From contig OMJB01000118.1 in assembly GCA_900299255.1 (NCBI GenBank), positions 1-32,709 on the forward strand: 32,709 nt of DNA. The letters run 5' to 3'. This DNA is from Sphingobacteriales bacterium (GTDB taxonomy: Bacteria > Bacteroidota > Bacteroidia > Chitinophagales > Chitinophagaceae). The notes below the pieces were generated by a model. That model was given only the letters and a program-made list of their open reading frames with translations, made no database searches and had not been told where the DNA came from. This document shows, in pieces, positions 17,331-25,680 of the stretch (its first letter is position 1; each line of letters opens with the position of its first letter). A program made the translations under genes and the position numbers.

Positions 17331-18582
17331 ACACAACCGCAACCTGGATATATTGCGTGGCGTAGCAGCGCTGGTGGTGGTAGGCTTCCATCTGGTGAGC
17401 TGTTACCCTCGCGCATTTGATAAAAACTATGAGCTGGGCCATGTGGTGAATTACAACTTCCCGGGGCATATGAGTGTGCTTGTGTTTTTTATCCTCTCAG
17501 GGTATGTCATTGGCATTAACACAAAACGGCTTACAGATAGAAAATCTATTACGTCTTACATCAGAAAGCGGCTGACGAGAATTCTACCTATTTATTTCCT
17601 GGCCATGTTGTTTACAATAGCACTCACATGGGGCAGCTACAGCTGGCAGGTAATTCTTTCAAATCTCACTTTTACCAGTGTGCCTTTTGACAATGTGATT
17701 ATTGAAGATGGCCCACTATGGTCGCTCAACTATGAATTGATCTACTATTTTGTTTTTATCTTCTTCTCTTACTACAATATCAGCCTCGTAAAGACTGTAA
17801 AGGTACTGGCTGCCATGCTGGTCATCATTTTTATTTTCTTTCATAATGTGCAAATTTATCCGCTGGTACTTAGTTACCTGATAGGGTTTTTATTTTGGGC
17901 TACCGGTGCCATGATCGCCGAAATCAAATCATGGCCCAGGTGGAATATATCAGCTTCAAGGATGATAGCGGTATTTATCCTGATGTTTTGCCTGCAGCCA
18001 TTTAATCCATATGGCCCCGTGGTGAAGGTGCTGAAGCTCCATATGGCCGATTATTCTGCTTATTCCTGGTACCAGCAGTCCATTTCCTGGACAGACCTTT
18101 ACTATTATCCGCTGACAATTTTGCTCATTCTGGCGCTCACACATGCTTATTCAAAAAATTACCGCTTTCTGGTTGGGTTTATATACATATCGGCATTGTT
18201 CAGGCTGTTAATGATATATAAAACGTACAGCCTTGATTTTATTGTGAGGGAACATTATGTTGTCCCTGCGGCTATTCTTGTGCTAAGCCTGGTAATGTGG
18301 CTGGTTAACTTTGAAATACCTGCAGCACTGAAGAATCTGTTCACATCATTGTCTAAATTAGGCGCCACATCGTATGGTGTGTATATGGTGCATATGCCCA
18401 TTATTTATTTCTTTGGCAAGGCTGCGGCAGCATCACCTTTGATGTTCGCCGCCAAGTTATTGGCATATGCAGTCACATTGCTTGTGGTTTCCTCCCTGCT
18501 GGAAGAAAAATACCAGGTTTGGATAAAAAACCTGCTTCGTAAGCTGTTGGATAAAGATCGCGCTGAGCCGGTTAAAAGCTGA
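17320..18582 (+). CDS. Membrane O-acyltransferase, acyltransferase-3 family
   Basis: The 420-residue integral membrane protein has the signature start of the acyltransferase-3 family: N-L-D-I-L-R-G-V-A-A (8-17), then the conserved His24 in V-G-F-H-L. Downstream are F-F-I-L-S-G-Y-V-I-G, R-L-T-R-I-L-P-I-Y and about ten hydrophobic helices. These enzymes transfer acetyl or other acyl groups to sugars of exported polysaccharides at the inner membrane. The 11-bp overlap with the glycosyltransferase gene suggests that the two products act on one glycan. Its final codons overlap the end of the oppositely oriented carboxypeptidase gene by 11 bp. The acyl donor and acceptor cannot be deduced. Confidence 0.92.
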   Translation: MESKHNRNLDILRGVAALVVVGFHLVSCYPRAFDKNYELGHVVNYNFPGHMSVLVFFILSGYVIGINTKRLTDRKSITSYIRKRLTRILPIYFLAMLFTIALTWGSYSWQVILSNLTFTSVPFDNVIIEDGPLWSLNYELIYYFVFIFFSYYNISLVKTVKVLAAMLVIIFIFFHNVQIYPLVLSYLIGFLFWATGAMIAEIKSWPRWNISASRMIAVFILMFCLQPFNPYGPVVKVLKLHMADYSAYSWYQQSISWTDLYYYPLTILLILALTHAYSKNYRFLVGFIYISALFRLLMIYKTYSLDFIVREHYVVPAAILVLSLVMWLVNFEIPAALKNLFTSLSKLGATSYGVYMVHMPIIYFFGKAAAASPLMFAAKLLAYAVTLLVVSSLLEEKYQVWIKNLLRKLLDKDRAEPVKS

Positions 18583-20080
18583 TGCCGTATACATCTTTGT
18601 ACTTGGCAGCCATCTGTTCAATAAATATTGACGGGTCCAGTTTCTTGCCTGTAATTGCAATACATAGTTCTTCCGACGTATAGCGGCGGCCATACTGATG
18701 AATTTTGGTTCTGAGCCATGTCAGTAGTTGTGCCATCTCGCCGTTTTGTATTTGGGCTTGCAGGCCTGAGATGTCTTTCAAAGCCTGATCATAAAACTGA
18801 CAGGCGTAAAAACTGCCCAAAGTATATGTCGGGAAGTAGCCAAACATACCATGGCTCCAGTGCACATCCTGCAGCACGCCTGATCTGTTGTCGGGCGGAG
18901 TTATGCCGAGGTATTTTTGGTATAGCTCATTCCATTTTGCAGGCAGGTTTTCTGTTTCAAGTGTACCTTCAATCAGTTCTTTTTCAATTTCGTACCTGAT
19001 CAGTACATGGAAGTGGTAAGTTAGTTCATCGGCCTCTGTACGTATCAGTGATGGCTGCACTTTGTTGGCTGCTTTAAAAAAGTCTTGTGCCGAAACGCCT
19101 ATCAGTTGCTCCGGAAAATATTTTTGAAGTATCGGGAAATAGTGTTGCCAGAACCCAAGGCTCCTGCCAACGCAGTTTTCCCATAGCCTTGACTGCGATT
19201 CATGAATGCCAAGCGAAGTAGCAGCGCCGAGCGGCAACCCATACTGTGCTTCTGGCAACCCCTGCTCGTAAAGTCCATGCCCGCCCTCGTGGATACAACT
19301 CCACAGCATGGATGAGAAATTGTTTTCATCAACTCTGGTGGTGATACGTACATCCGATGGGGCAAATGAAGTAGTGAAAGGATGGACCGAATAATCCTGC
19401 CTGCCTGCCTCAAAATCAAATTCCATTCCTTTCAGCACATCAATACTGAAGTCCCATTGCTGTTGTTTTGGAAAATTGCGGTGAAAGCAATCGTTGCTTA
19501 CCTGAGGGGCATTTTTGATTTTTTCGAGCAGAAGAGGTAGTTGCTCCTTTATTCCGTTGAACACCACATCAAGCATTTCGATGTTCGCCCCTTTTTCATA
19601 CTCATCCAGCAGTGCATTGTAGGGATGGCCTTGGTAACCATACAGCGATGCCTGTTTTCTCTTAAGGGTCACCATTTTAGACAGTGATGGCGCAAACAGG
19701 TTGAAATCATTTTTTTCTCTTGCGGCAATCCACGCATTAAAACACTCGCTGGTAAGCTTTGATAATTCTTCAACAAATTCGTGCGGTAGCTTTTTGTTTT
19801 TCTGGTAGTCCTCTTTGCTTAGTAAGATATTGCATTTCTGTTCGTCGGTCAAATCGCACGCCACAGATAATTCAGACAGCAGGCTGCCAAAGTGGTCGCT
19901 GGTGAGCAGTTCGTGTGCTGTTGTTGCCAGCGTGGCCAGCTGCCTTGCACGGGCATCTGCTCCCTTGGCGGGCATATATACTTCCTGGTCCCATCCCAGC
20001 ACCGCCGAAGCATAGTTCAGGTCGGCGGCTTTCTGCACGATTGTTACGTACTCTGTATAAAGTTGATTGGTAGTCTGCAC
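18572..20080 (-). CDS. Metallocarboxypeptidase, M32 family
   Basis: The 502-residue protein matches M32 (Taq-type) carboxypeptidases, which remove C-terminal amino acids with broad specificity using a zinc-type metal. The metal site is H-E-G-G-H (264-268) with Glu265 as catalytic base. The third ligand is Glu294 in the family motif H-E-S-Q-S-R-L-W-E-N, 26 residues on. Other family segments seen are V-L-G-W-D-Q-E near the N terminus, D-V-R-I-T-T-R and G-Y-F-P-T-Y-T-L-G-S. The length is standard and there is no signal peptide, so it is cytoplasmic. Its 3' end overlaps the acyltransferase gene tail-to-tail. Confidence 0.96.
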   Translation of the reverse strand: MQTTNQLYTEYVTIVQKAADLNYASAVLGWDQEVYMPAKGADARARQLATLATTAHELLTSDHFGSLLSELSVACDLTDEQKCNILLSKEDYQKNKKLPHEFVEELSKLTSECFNAWIAAREKNDFNLFAPSLSKMVTLKRKQASLYGYQGHPYNALLDEYEKGANIEMLDVVFNGIKEQLPLLLEKIKNAPQVSNDCFHRNFPKQQQWDFSIDVLKGMEFDFEAGRQDYSVHPFTTSFAPSDVRITTRVDENNFSSMLWSCIHEGGHGLYEQGLPEAQYGLPLGAATSLGIHESQSRLWENCVGRSLGFWQHYFPILQKYFPEQLIGVSAQDFFKAANKVQPSLIRTEADELTYHFHVLIRYEIEKELIEGTLETENLPAKWNELYQKYLGITPPDNRSGVLQDVHWSHGMFGYFPTYTLGSFYACQFYDQALKDISGLQAQIQNGEMAQLLTWLRTKIHQYGRRYTSEELCIAITGKKLDPSIFIEQMAAKYKDVYGISF

Positions 20081-20103
20081 AGTTAAATGATGTTGAATTT
20101 TTT

Positions 20104-20142
20104 ATAAAAATAATATTGGGGTGTTGTTCCTCCTAATATTAT
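20104..20142 (-). terminator. Rho-independent terminator after rel
   Basis: Positions 20110-20121 (ATAATATTGGGG) pair with 20131-20142 in a 12-bp stem that includes two G-U pairs, with a 9-nt loop. On the minus strand it is followed by a T-rich stretch (A-rich at 20104-20109 on the plus strand). It starts about 35 nt after the rel stop codon. A second small inverted repeat (GGCGTG/CACGCC, 20148-20165) lies between. Confidence 0.6.
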
Positions 20143-20176
20143 GATAGGGCGTGGGCCTACACGCCAAAGGCATCGA

Positions 20177-22456
20177 TTACACTTCTTCAGTACTTTCCAG
20201 TCGCTCTATGGTAGTAATGCCTTCCAGCGCACCCAGCTTGTTGCAGAAGTTGTTAAGTTCTTCCCGGTCATGTACATAGATCATAATTGTTCCTTCAAAA
20301 ATACCGTCCTTGGTGTCAATGCTTATAGAGCGCATATTCAGTCTCAGCTCGCCGGAGATAACATTTGTTATCTTCTGAATAACGCCCACATCATCCAGCC
20401 CAACAATACGTACGCCTGTAAGGAACGATATTTCTTTGTTTTTGGCCCACTTGGTTCTCACTATCCTGTGCCCGAAGTTGGCCAGCAACTGTGCTGCATT
20501 TGGACAGTCATTCCGGTGAATTTTAAGGCCCTCTCCAGTTGTCACGAATCCAAATACATTGTCGCCCGGTATTGGCTGGCAGCATTGTGCCAGCTTGTAC
20601 AATATCTTATCCGAACTCTCACCGAATATGATCAGTTCTGCTGGCTTCCCGGTTTTTTGCTTTACAGGGTCGTCTTCCGAATGCGCATTTCTGGTGTCTT
20701 GTTTTATTTCTTTGTATGCGTGCTGTAGCTTGTCTCCATGTACTACAAAATTCTTCAGTTCTTTCAGGTCAATGCTGCCAACGGCTATACCGTAAAAGAG
20801 GTCAAGCGAAGACGGTTTTTTGAAATACTGTAGCAGTTCATTTATGTTGTGTGGCGATACGGGTACTTTCAGGTGTTCAAATTTCCGCCTCAGGGCTTCT
20901 TTGCCGTCTTCAGCTATTCTGCGCTTGTCCTCTTTCAGATAACTTTTTACACTCGATTTTGCTTTGGCGGTGATGAGAAACTGCAGCCAGTCGTCAGATG
21001 GGTTTTGCTTTGACGAGGAGATTACTTCTACCTGGTCGCCACTCACCAGCGGGTGGCTTAGTGGCACCAGTTTGTGATTTACTTTTGCACCTATGCAGCG
21101 CCTTCCCAGTTCTGTATGTATGTCAAATGCAAAGTCAAGAGCTGTGGCGCCTTTTGGCAGCACTCTCATATCTCCCTTGGGGGTGTAGATATATATCTCC
21201 TCTGTAAAAAGGTCAAGTTTGAAATCCTGTATAAAATCTATGGTATCGGTGTCCGGGTTGTTCAGTATTTCCCGTAGGTGTTTCAGAAAGCTGTCCAGTT
21301 TGCTTTCCTGTGCTGTTGGTGCGCCTTCCTTGTATTTCCAGTGGGCGGCAAGGCCTTTCTCGGCTATCTCGTTCATGCGCTCCGTGCGGATCTGCACTTC
21401 CACCCAGCGGCCTCCGGGGCCCATCACTGTGGTATGCAGTGCCTCGTAGCCGTTGCCTTTAGGCACGCTGATCCAGTCGCGCAGGCGTTCAGGGCTCGGG
21501 TGGTAAAAGTTGGTAATGATCGAATATACTTTCCAGCAGTCCTCTTTTTCCCTCTCAGGCGATGATTTGAGTATGATGCGTATAGCAAAAATGTCATACA
21601 CCTCCTCAAAGGTGACATGTTTTTTGCGCATCTTGTTCCATATGGAATTGATGGCTTTGGGCCGGCCGTAAATTTCAAATTCAAATCCGTTTGCCGCCAA
21701 TTCTTCTTTCAGCGGCCTGATGAATTCATTGATGTATCTGGATCGTTCGCGTTTTGTTTCCTTAAGTCCCTGGGCTATCTCTCTGTATATATCGGGCTGA
21801 GTGTACTTGAGTGCAAGGTCTTCCAGCTCACTTTTGATCTCATACAAGCCCAGGCGATGCGCCAGCGGCGAGTAGATATAAGTGGTTTCAGAAGAAATTT
21901 TAAGCTGCTTTTCCCTGTTCATTCCTTCCAGTGTGCGCATGTTGTGCAGCCTGTCTGCCAGCTTGATGAGTATCACCCTGGGGTCGTCTGCCAGCGTCAG
22001 CAGTATCTTTCTGAAATTCTCTGCCTGTACAGTTGTATTCGCCTTCAGGTCTACTACATTCGATATTTTTGTTAGGCCATCAATGATCTTTGCGATCTGG
22101 GTATTGAATTCCCGGCTGATGTCCTCAAGCGTGATCTCTGTGTCTTCTACCGTATCATGCAGCAGGGCGCATATAGCCGAAGTAACTCCCAGCCCTATAT
22201 CTTCCACCACTATGCGTGCCACTGCCAACGGATGCAGGATGTATGGTTCACCTGACTTCCGTCGCATATCCTTGTGCGCTTCTGCCGACATTTCGAAAGC
22301 ATGCCGCAACATGGCTCTGTCGCCTTTTTTCAGGCTCTCCTTTAGGGAGCGCAGCAGGGCACGGTACTCCCTCAGAATGATCTTCTTTTCTTCTTCTTCA
22401 GTCTTGTTGTATTTCTGCAGCTCCGGTGCAGCAGCCTGGATTGATTCGTTTTCCAT
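20177..22456 (-). CDS. rel: Bifunctional (p)ppGpp synthetase/hydrolase, RelA/SpoT family
   Basis: The 759-residue product is a long RSH protein controlling the stringent-response alarmone. The hydrolase domain keeps the HD site: His75, H100-D101 and E104-D105 in L-L-H-D-T-V-E-D-T. The synthetase domain has G-R-P-K-A-I-N-S-I-W (264-273), D-I-F-A-I-R (288-293), N-G-Y-E-A-L-H-T (335-342) and E-V-Q-I-R-T (353-358). Both activities therefore look intact. A TGS domain (about 417-480), the Cys-rich segment C-C-Q-P-I-P-G-D and a C-terminal ACT domain (about 685-755) complete the standard order, which links it to ribosome sensing. It is the only RSH gene in the window. The next upstream gene ends 142 bp away. 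Confidence 0.97.
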   Translation of the reverse strand: MENESIQAAAPELQKYNKTEEEEKKIILREYRALLRSLKESLKKGDRAMLRHAFEMSAEAHKDMRRKSGEPYILHPLAVARIVVEDIGLGVTSAICALLHDTVEDTEITLEDISREFNTQIAKIIDGLTKISNVVDLKANTTVQAENFRKILLTLADDPRVILIKLADRLHNMRTLEGMNREKQLKISSETTYIYSPLAHRLGLYEIKSELEDLALKYTQPDIYREIAQGLKETKRERSRYINEFIRPLKEELAANGFEFEIYGRPKAINSIWNKMRKKHVTFEEVYDIFAIRIILKSSPEREKEDCWKVYSIITNFYHPSPERLRDWISVPKGNGYEALHTTVMGPGGRWVEVQIRTERMNEIAEKGLAAHWKYKEGAPTAQESKLDSFLKHLREILNNPDTDTIDFIQDFKLDLFTEEIYIYTPKGDMRVLPKGATALDFAFDIHTELGRRCIGAKVNHKLVPLSHPLVSGDQVEVISSSKQNPSDDWLQFLITAKAKSSVKSYLKEDKRRIAEDGKEALRRKFEHLKVPVSPHNINELLQYFKKPSSLDLFYGIAVGSIDLKELKNFVVHGDKLQHAYKEIKQDTRNAHSEDDPVKQKTGKPAELIIFGESSDKILYKLAQCCQPIPGDNVFGFVTTGEGLKIHRNDCPNAAQLLANFGHRIVRTKWAKNKEISFLTGVRIVGLDDVGVIQKITNVISGELRLNMRSISIDTKDGIFEGTIMIYVHDREELNNFCNKLGALEGITTIERLESTEEV

Positions 22457-22533
22457 TGGTGATAACTAAGTTACGGAAAAAAGAGGTAAAAATAGCTATT
22501 CTGAAAACTACGGAGCAAAACCAAAATATCTGT

Positions 22534-22567
22534 ATAAAAGTATAGGCCCGGCAAAATCGCCAGGCCT
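22534..22567 (-). terminator. Rho-independent terminator after the seven-repeat protein
   Basis: AGGCC-C-GGC (22544-22552) pairs with GCC-A-GGCCT (22559-22567), giving an 8-bp stem with one C/A mismatch and a 6-nt loop. A short T-rich tail follows on the minus strand. It lies 31 nt beyond the TGA at 22599, the end of the full frame. That position supports the view that the gene's natural end is 22599 and not the internal TAG. Confidence 0.6.
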
Positions 22568-22598
22568 CAGTGTTAAGCAAAAATTAAAATAATGTAAA

Positions 22599-23651
22599 TC
22601 AAAACGACTCATCATCCCTCGCCCAGCCACTTGCTCCAAGATAATAATAGTTAATTCTGCCATCCTGGCTGATAAAAAATACGCAAGTATGATTTCTCTG
22701 ATTTTCGAAGTTACATGACAGGTCAAAAGCAACCCTCGACTGCCGGAATGAAGTGCCATCATGCGCCCATGCGCCCGCCCCCAGGTAGTAATAATGCAGG
22801 TAGCCGTCTGCGCCTTTAAAAAATACAGCCGAATGGCTTCTCTGAGGCTCGTATACAGCTGATATACTCCCGCCTACAGGTGTGCCGGCAAATGTCATAC
22901 CGTCATGTGCCCACTTGCCATCGCCCATAAAATACTAATGCAGCAGCCCATCCATGCCCTTAAAAAAAACCGCCGAGTGGTTTCTTTGTTGTTCAAAAAC
23001 AGCTGAAATATCTCCGGCTACCGGGGTCGTTTTAAAAGTTTCACCATCATGCTTCCATGCGCGGTCGCCAAGGAAGTAGTAATGCAACAGCCCGTCCGCT
23101 CCTTTGAAGAATACCGCCGAATGGTTTCTTTGCTCTTCGTATACCGCCGATATATCACCCGCAACAATTGCGGCGCGGAACGATGTTCCATCATGATGCC
23201 ATGCATTGTTGATTGCATAAAAATAGTGGAGATAACCGTCGTCGCCTTTGAAGAATAATGCGCTGTGCATTCGCTGCTTTTCATACACTACAGATAGTTT
23301 CCCCATTGCCCTTGAAACCGCAAATGACGATGCATCATGCTGCCATACGCCTTTGTCAACAAAGAAGTAGTGAACAAAACCGTCTTCGCCGGTGAAGAAT
23401 ACTGCTGAATGATTTCGCTGTGTTTCAAATACCGCACATACCTCACCGTGCACTTTTGCCGCTCTGAAACTGCTGTTGTCTATCTGCCATTTGCCATTCT
23501 CCAGAAAATAGAAACTCAGGTATCCGTCTCTGCCTTTCACAAACATCTCTGTATGATTTCTGGCCGGCGAGAATACAGATGAGATCTGATCATTGGCCAT
23601 AACTGAAAAGTTCATTAGTGCAATGAGTACTATAAAGAGTAATTTTTTCAT
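22599..23651 (-). pseudogene. Secreted seven-repeat (48-residue) protein, possible beta-propeller lectin, interrupted by one in-frame TAG
   Basis: One continuous frame of 351 codons starts with a signal peptide (M-K-K-L-L-F-I-V..., cleavage near V-M-A-N) and then consists of seven repeats of 48 residues. The pattern is I-S-A-V-Y, Q-R-N-H-S-A-V-F-F-K-G-x-D-G-x-L-H-Y-Y, then W-x-H-D-G-x-S-F. Codon 239, in repeat 5, is TAG (22935-22937) where the other repeats have Tyr (H-Y-Y or H-Y-F). The frame stays intact for another 111 codons to TGA. Without readthrough, a 238-residue product with four and a half repeats is made. The repeat layout resembles PLL-like seven-bladed propeller lectins (inference). 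A recent single-base nonsense change, a sequencing error or suppression would each explain it. Confidence 0.8.
22600..23590 (-). repeat. Seven tandem 144-bp repeats
   Basis: The seven 48-codon units run without gaps from just after the signal peptide to the TGA. Repeats 4, 5 and 6 are the most alike (shared Q-R-N/S-H-S-A-V-F-F-K-G-x-D-G), and the first and last are the most diverged. This fits expansion from the centre of the array. The last unit is cut short after D-E-S-F. Confidence 0.85.
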
Positions 23652-23741
23652 TTTGTAATAATTATGTGTTTAGTTTTATCTGGTAACAGTCATGTAATAT
23701 AATCGAGCTAATTGAATCTGCCTGCATAAATGTTGCACAGA

Positions 23742-24302
23742 TTATGGCCAGTATCGTTCAGCTGGCAACTCGTACCACGTCACCAGCCGGTCAGGCAGTA
23801 TACCCCACGGTAGTGGTCCGTCATAATTGAATTCCTCCACAAACCTGAATCCCAGTTTTTCAAGTATGTGCCTCGAAACCATGTTTTTTACATCGGTCAT
23901 GGCAAATACCGGTTTCAATTTAAGCGCCTCAAGTCCGTATGTCAGTGATGCAGCTCCCGACTCACTGGCTATTCCCTTGCCCCATACGCTCCTTTTGAAT
24001 CTGTACCCGAAATCATAATGGTTTATATGGCCGTTTGCCACTTCGGTCATTAGTTTAAACCCTGTCCATCCCAGAAACTCATTTGTTGTTTTGTCCATCA
24101 CAGCCCACCGTCCTATGCCATTGTCGGCATATTGTTTTCTGATGAACGCAATGGCGTCATCTGCCTCTTGCATGGTTTTTATCGGGCTCTGATGTATATA
24201 CCTGTGTACCTCAGCATCTGAGTCCATTTCAAATAGCCCATCTGCGTCTTCAGGCACTAATTCCCGTATGATGAGGCGTGGGGTTTCAATAAGGATAGGC
24301 AT
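23742..24302 (-). CDS. GNAT-family N-acetyltransferase, RimJ/RimL-like
   Basis: This 186-residue cytoplasmic protein has the RimJ/RimL-type opening I-E-T-P-R-L-I-I-R-E. It also has the acetyl-CoA binding region Y-R-F-K-R-S-V-W-G-K-G-I-A-S-E-S (a variant of the R/Q-x-x-G-x-G/A loop). The late N-x-x-S-R-H-I-L-E-K-L-G-F motif is typical of enzymes acetylating amino groups. It probably acetylates a protein N terminus or a small amine; the substrate cannot be told. It is flanked by the repeat-protein gene downstream and the hpd terminator upstream, so it probably has its own promoter, although I see no exact octamer. Confidence 0.9.
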   Translation of the reverse strand: MPILIETPRLIIRELVPEDADGLFEMDSDAEVHRYIHQSPIKTMQEADDAIAFIRKQYADNGIGRWAVMDKTTNEFLGWTGFKLMTEVANGHINHYDFGYRFKRSVWGKGIASESGAASLTYGLEALKLKPVFAMTDVKNMVSRHILEKLGFRFVEEFNYDGPLPWGILPDRLVTWYELPAERYWP

Positions 24303-24322
24303 TTTTGTAATTGTTTTTTAAA

Positions 24323-24364
24323 GGTAAACAAAATACCGGCTCGGGTTTAATCCGGAGCCGGTAT
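24323..24364 (-). terminator. Rho-independent terminator after hpd
   Basis: ATACCGGCTC (24333-24342) pairs perfectly with GAGCCGGTAT (24355-24364). After one mismatch two further G-C pairs close a small AT-rich loop. On the minus strand a T-rich tail (TTTGTTTACC) follows. It lies 38 nt past the hpd stop and just upstream of the GNAT start. Confidence 0.7.
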
Positions 24365-24402
24365 AATATGGTTGGTTATATTCGTTCTTGAATGCAGGCG
24401 CT

Positions 24403-25533
24403 CTACAAATTCCCCCTCTTCGCTTGCTCTCTTTCTATTGATTCAAACAAAGCTTTAAAGTTGCCTGCACCAAAGCTCTGAGCACCTTTACGCTCTATTA
24501 TTTCAAAGAACAGTGTCGGGCGGTCTTCTACTGGCTTCGTGAATATCTGTAGCAGGTAGCCTTCTTCGTCTCTGTCCACAAGAATGCCCAGTTCGTGCAG
24601 CGGTGCAATATCTTCATCTATCTTGCCTACACGGTTGGTCATGTCCTCGTAATACGCCGCAGGCGGTGCATCCAGAAATTCTACACCACGCGCTTTCAGT
24701 TCACGTACAGTTTTTACAATGTCTTTTGTAGCTACTGCAATATGCTGCACGCCTTCACCTTCATAAAAATCAAGGTATTCTTCTATCTGTGATTTTTTCT
24801 TGCCCTCAGCCGGTTCATTGATCGGGAACTTAACATAGCCGTTACCGTTGCTCATAACCTTGCTCATCAGCGCCGAGTATTCTGTATTGATCTGCTTATC
24901 ATCAAAGGAAAGGATGTTCACAAATCCCATCACATCTTCATACCATTTCATGGTAGGGTTCATGCGTCCCCAGCCCACATTGCCTACACAATGGTCTACA
25001 TACAGCAGGCCCGTGTCCTTGGGGTTGTAATTACTGTTCCACTGCTTATAACCCGGCAGGAATAAGCCGTTGTAGTTTTTACGCTCTACAAAAATATGAA
25101 TGGTTTCGCCATAAGTGTAGATGCCGCTCATTCTCACCTCGCCATGCTCGTCAGTAATAGTGGTTGGCTCCATATATACTTTTCCGCCCCGGCTGGTTGT
25201 TTCTTCAAAAGCTTTATAGGCATCATCTACCCACAGTGCCAGTATTTTTACGCCATCGCCGTGCAGTTTCACATGCTCGGCTATAGGGCTTTTTGAATTC
25301 AATGCTGTAGTTAATACCAGTCTGATCTTGCCCTGCTGTAACACATATGATGCCCTGTCTCGCACACCTGTTTCAGGTCCGGCATAGGCCAGCGACTGAA
25401 ACCCAAATGCGGTCTTATAATAGTGGGCAGACTGCTTCGCATTGCCTACATAAAATTCAATATAATCAGTGCCGTTGATGGGCAAAAAATCCTTTGCCTG
25501 TGTCATTTTCTGGCTAACGGTAAGTGTTTCCAT
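24403..25533 (-). CDS. hpd: 4-hydroxyphenylpyruvate dioxygenase
   Basis: The 376-residue enzyme converts 4-hydroxyphenylpyruvate to homogentisate in tyrosine degradation, using non-haem Fe(II). It has two vicinal-oxygen-chelate halves. The iron ligands are His181 (V-D-H-C-V-G-N-V), His264 (G-V-Q-H-I-A-V-A) and Glu344 (F-F-E-I-I-E-R-K-G). The C-terminal G-A-G-N-F-K-A-L-F-E-S-I-E helix that closes the active site is intact. It lies 147 bp downstream of hmgA on the same strand, so consecutive pathway enzymes are adjacent. The gap between them holds heptamer repeats. A hairpin with a T-tail follows the stop. Confidence 0.98.
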   Translation of the reverse strand: METLTVSQKMTQAKDFLPINGTDYIEFYVGNAKQSAHYYKTAFGFQSLAYAGPETGVRDRASYVLQQGKIRLVLTTALNSKSPIAEHVKLHGDGVKILALWVDDAYKAFEETTSRGGKVYMEPTTITDEHGEVRMSGIYTYGETIHIFVERKNYNGLFLPGYKQWNSNYNPKDTGLLYVDHCVGNVGWGRMNPTMKWYEDVMGFVNILSFDDKQINTEYSALMSKVMSNGNGYVKFPINEPAEGKKKSQIEEYLDFYEGEGVQHIAVATKDIVKTVRELKARGVEFLDAPPAAYYEDMTNRVGKIDEDIAPLHELGILVDRDEEGYLLQIFTKPVEDRPTLFFEIIERKGAQSFGAGNFKALFESIEREQAKRGNL

Positions 25534-25537
25534 ATTA

Positions 25538-25680
25538 AGTTAAAAGTTAAAAGTGAAAACCTGAAATTGTATTTTGAAATTAAGTTAAAGCCTTAAACCT
25601 CATTTATGTACTTAAGTTAATGGACAATAGTTATACCCATACTTCAGGGTTTTGACTTTTGACTATTAACTTTTGCTTTT
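25538..25680. repeat. Two inverted clusters of a heptamer (ACTTTTA/G) between hmgA and hpd
   Basis: At 25538-25558 the plus strand has AGTTAAA repeated with 7-nt spacing. At 25650-25680 it has the opposite strand's form, TTTTGAC repeated with 7-nt spacing and ending TTAACTTTTG. The two clusters are imperfect inverted copies (about three mismatches in 21 nt) about 90 bp apart, with further AAGTTAA copies at 25582 and 25614. They occupy the whole intergenic gap, immediately before the hpd ATG and after the hmgA stop. Function unknown. Confidence 0.6.

Noticed and set aside
21882-22469. 195-codon plus-strand open frame
   Set aside because: Antisense shadow of the Rel hydrolase domain; Ser/Phe-rich translation without motifs.
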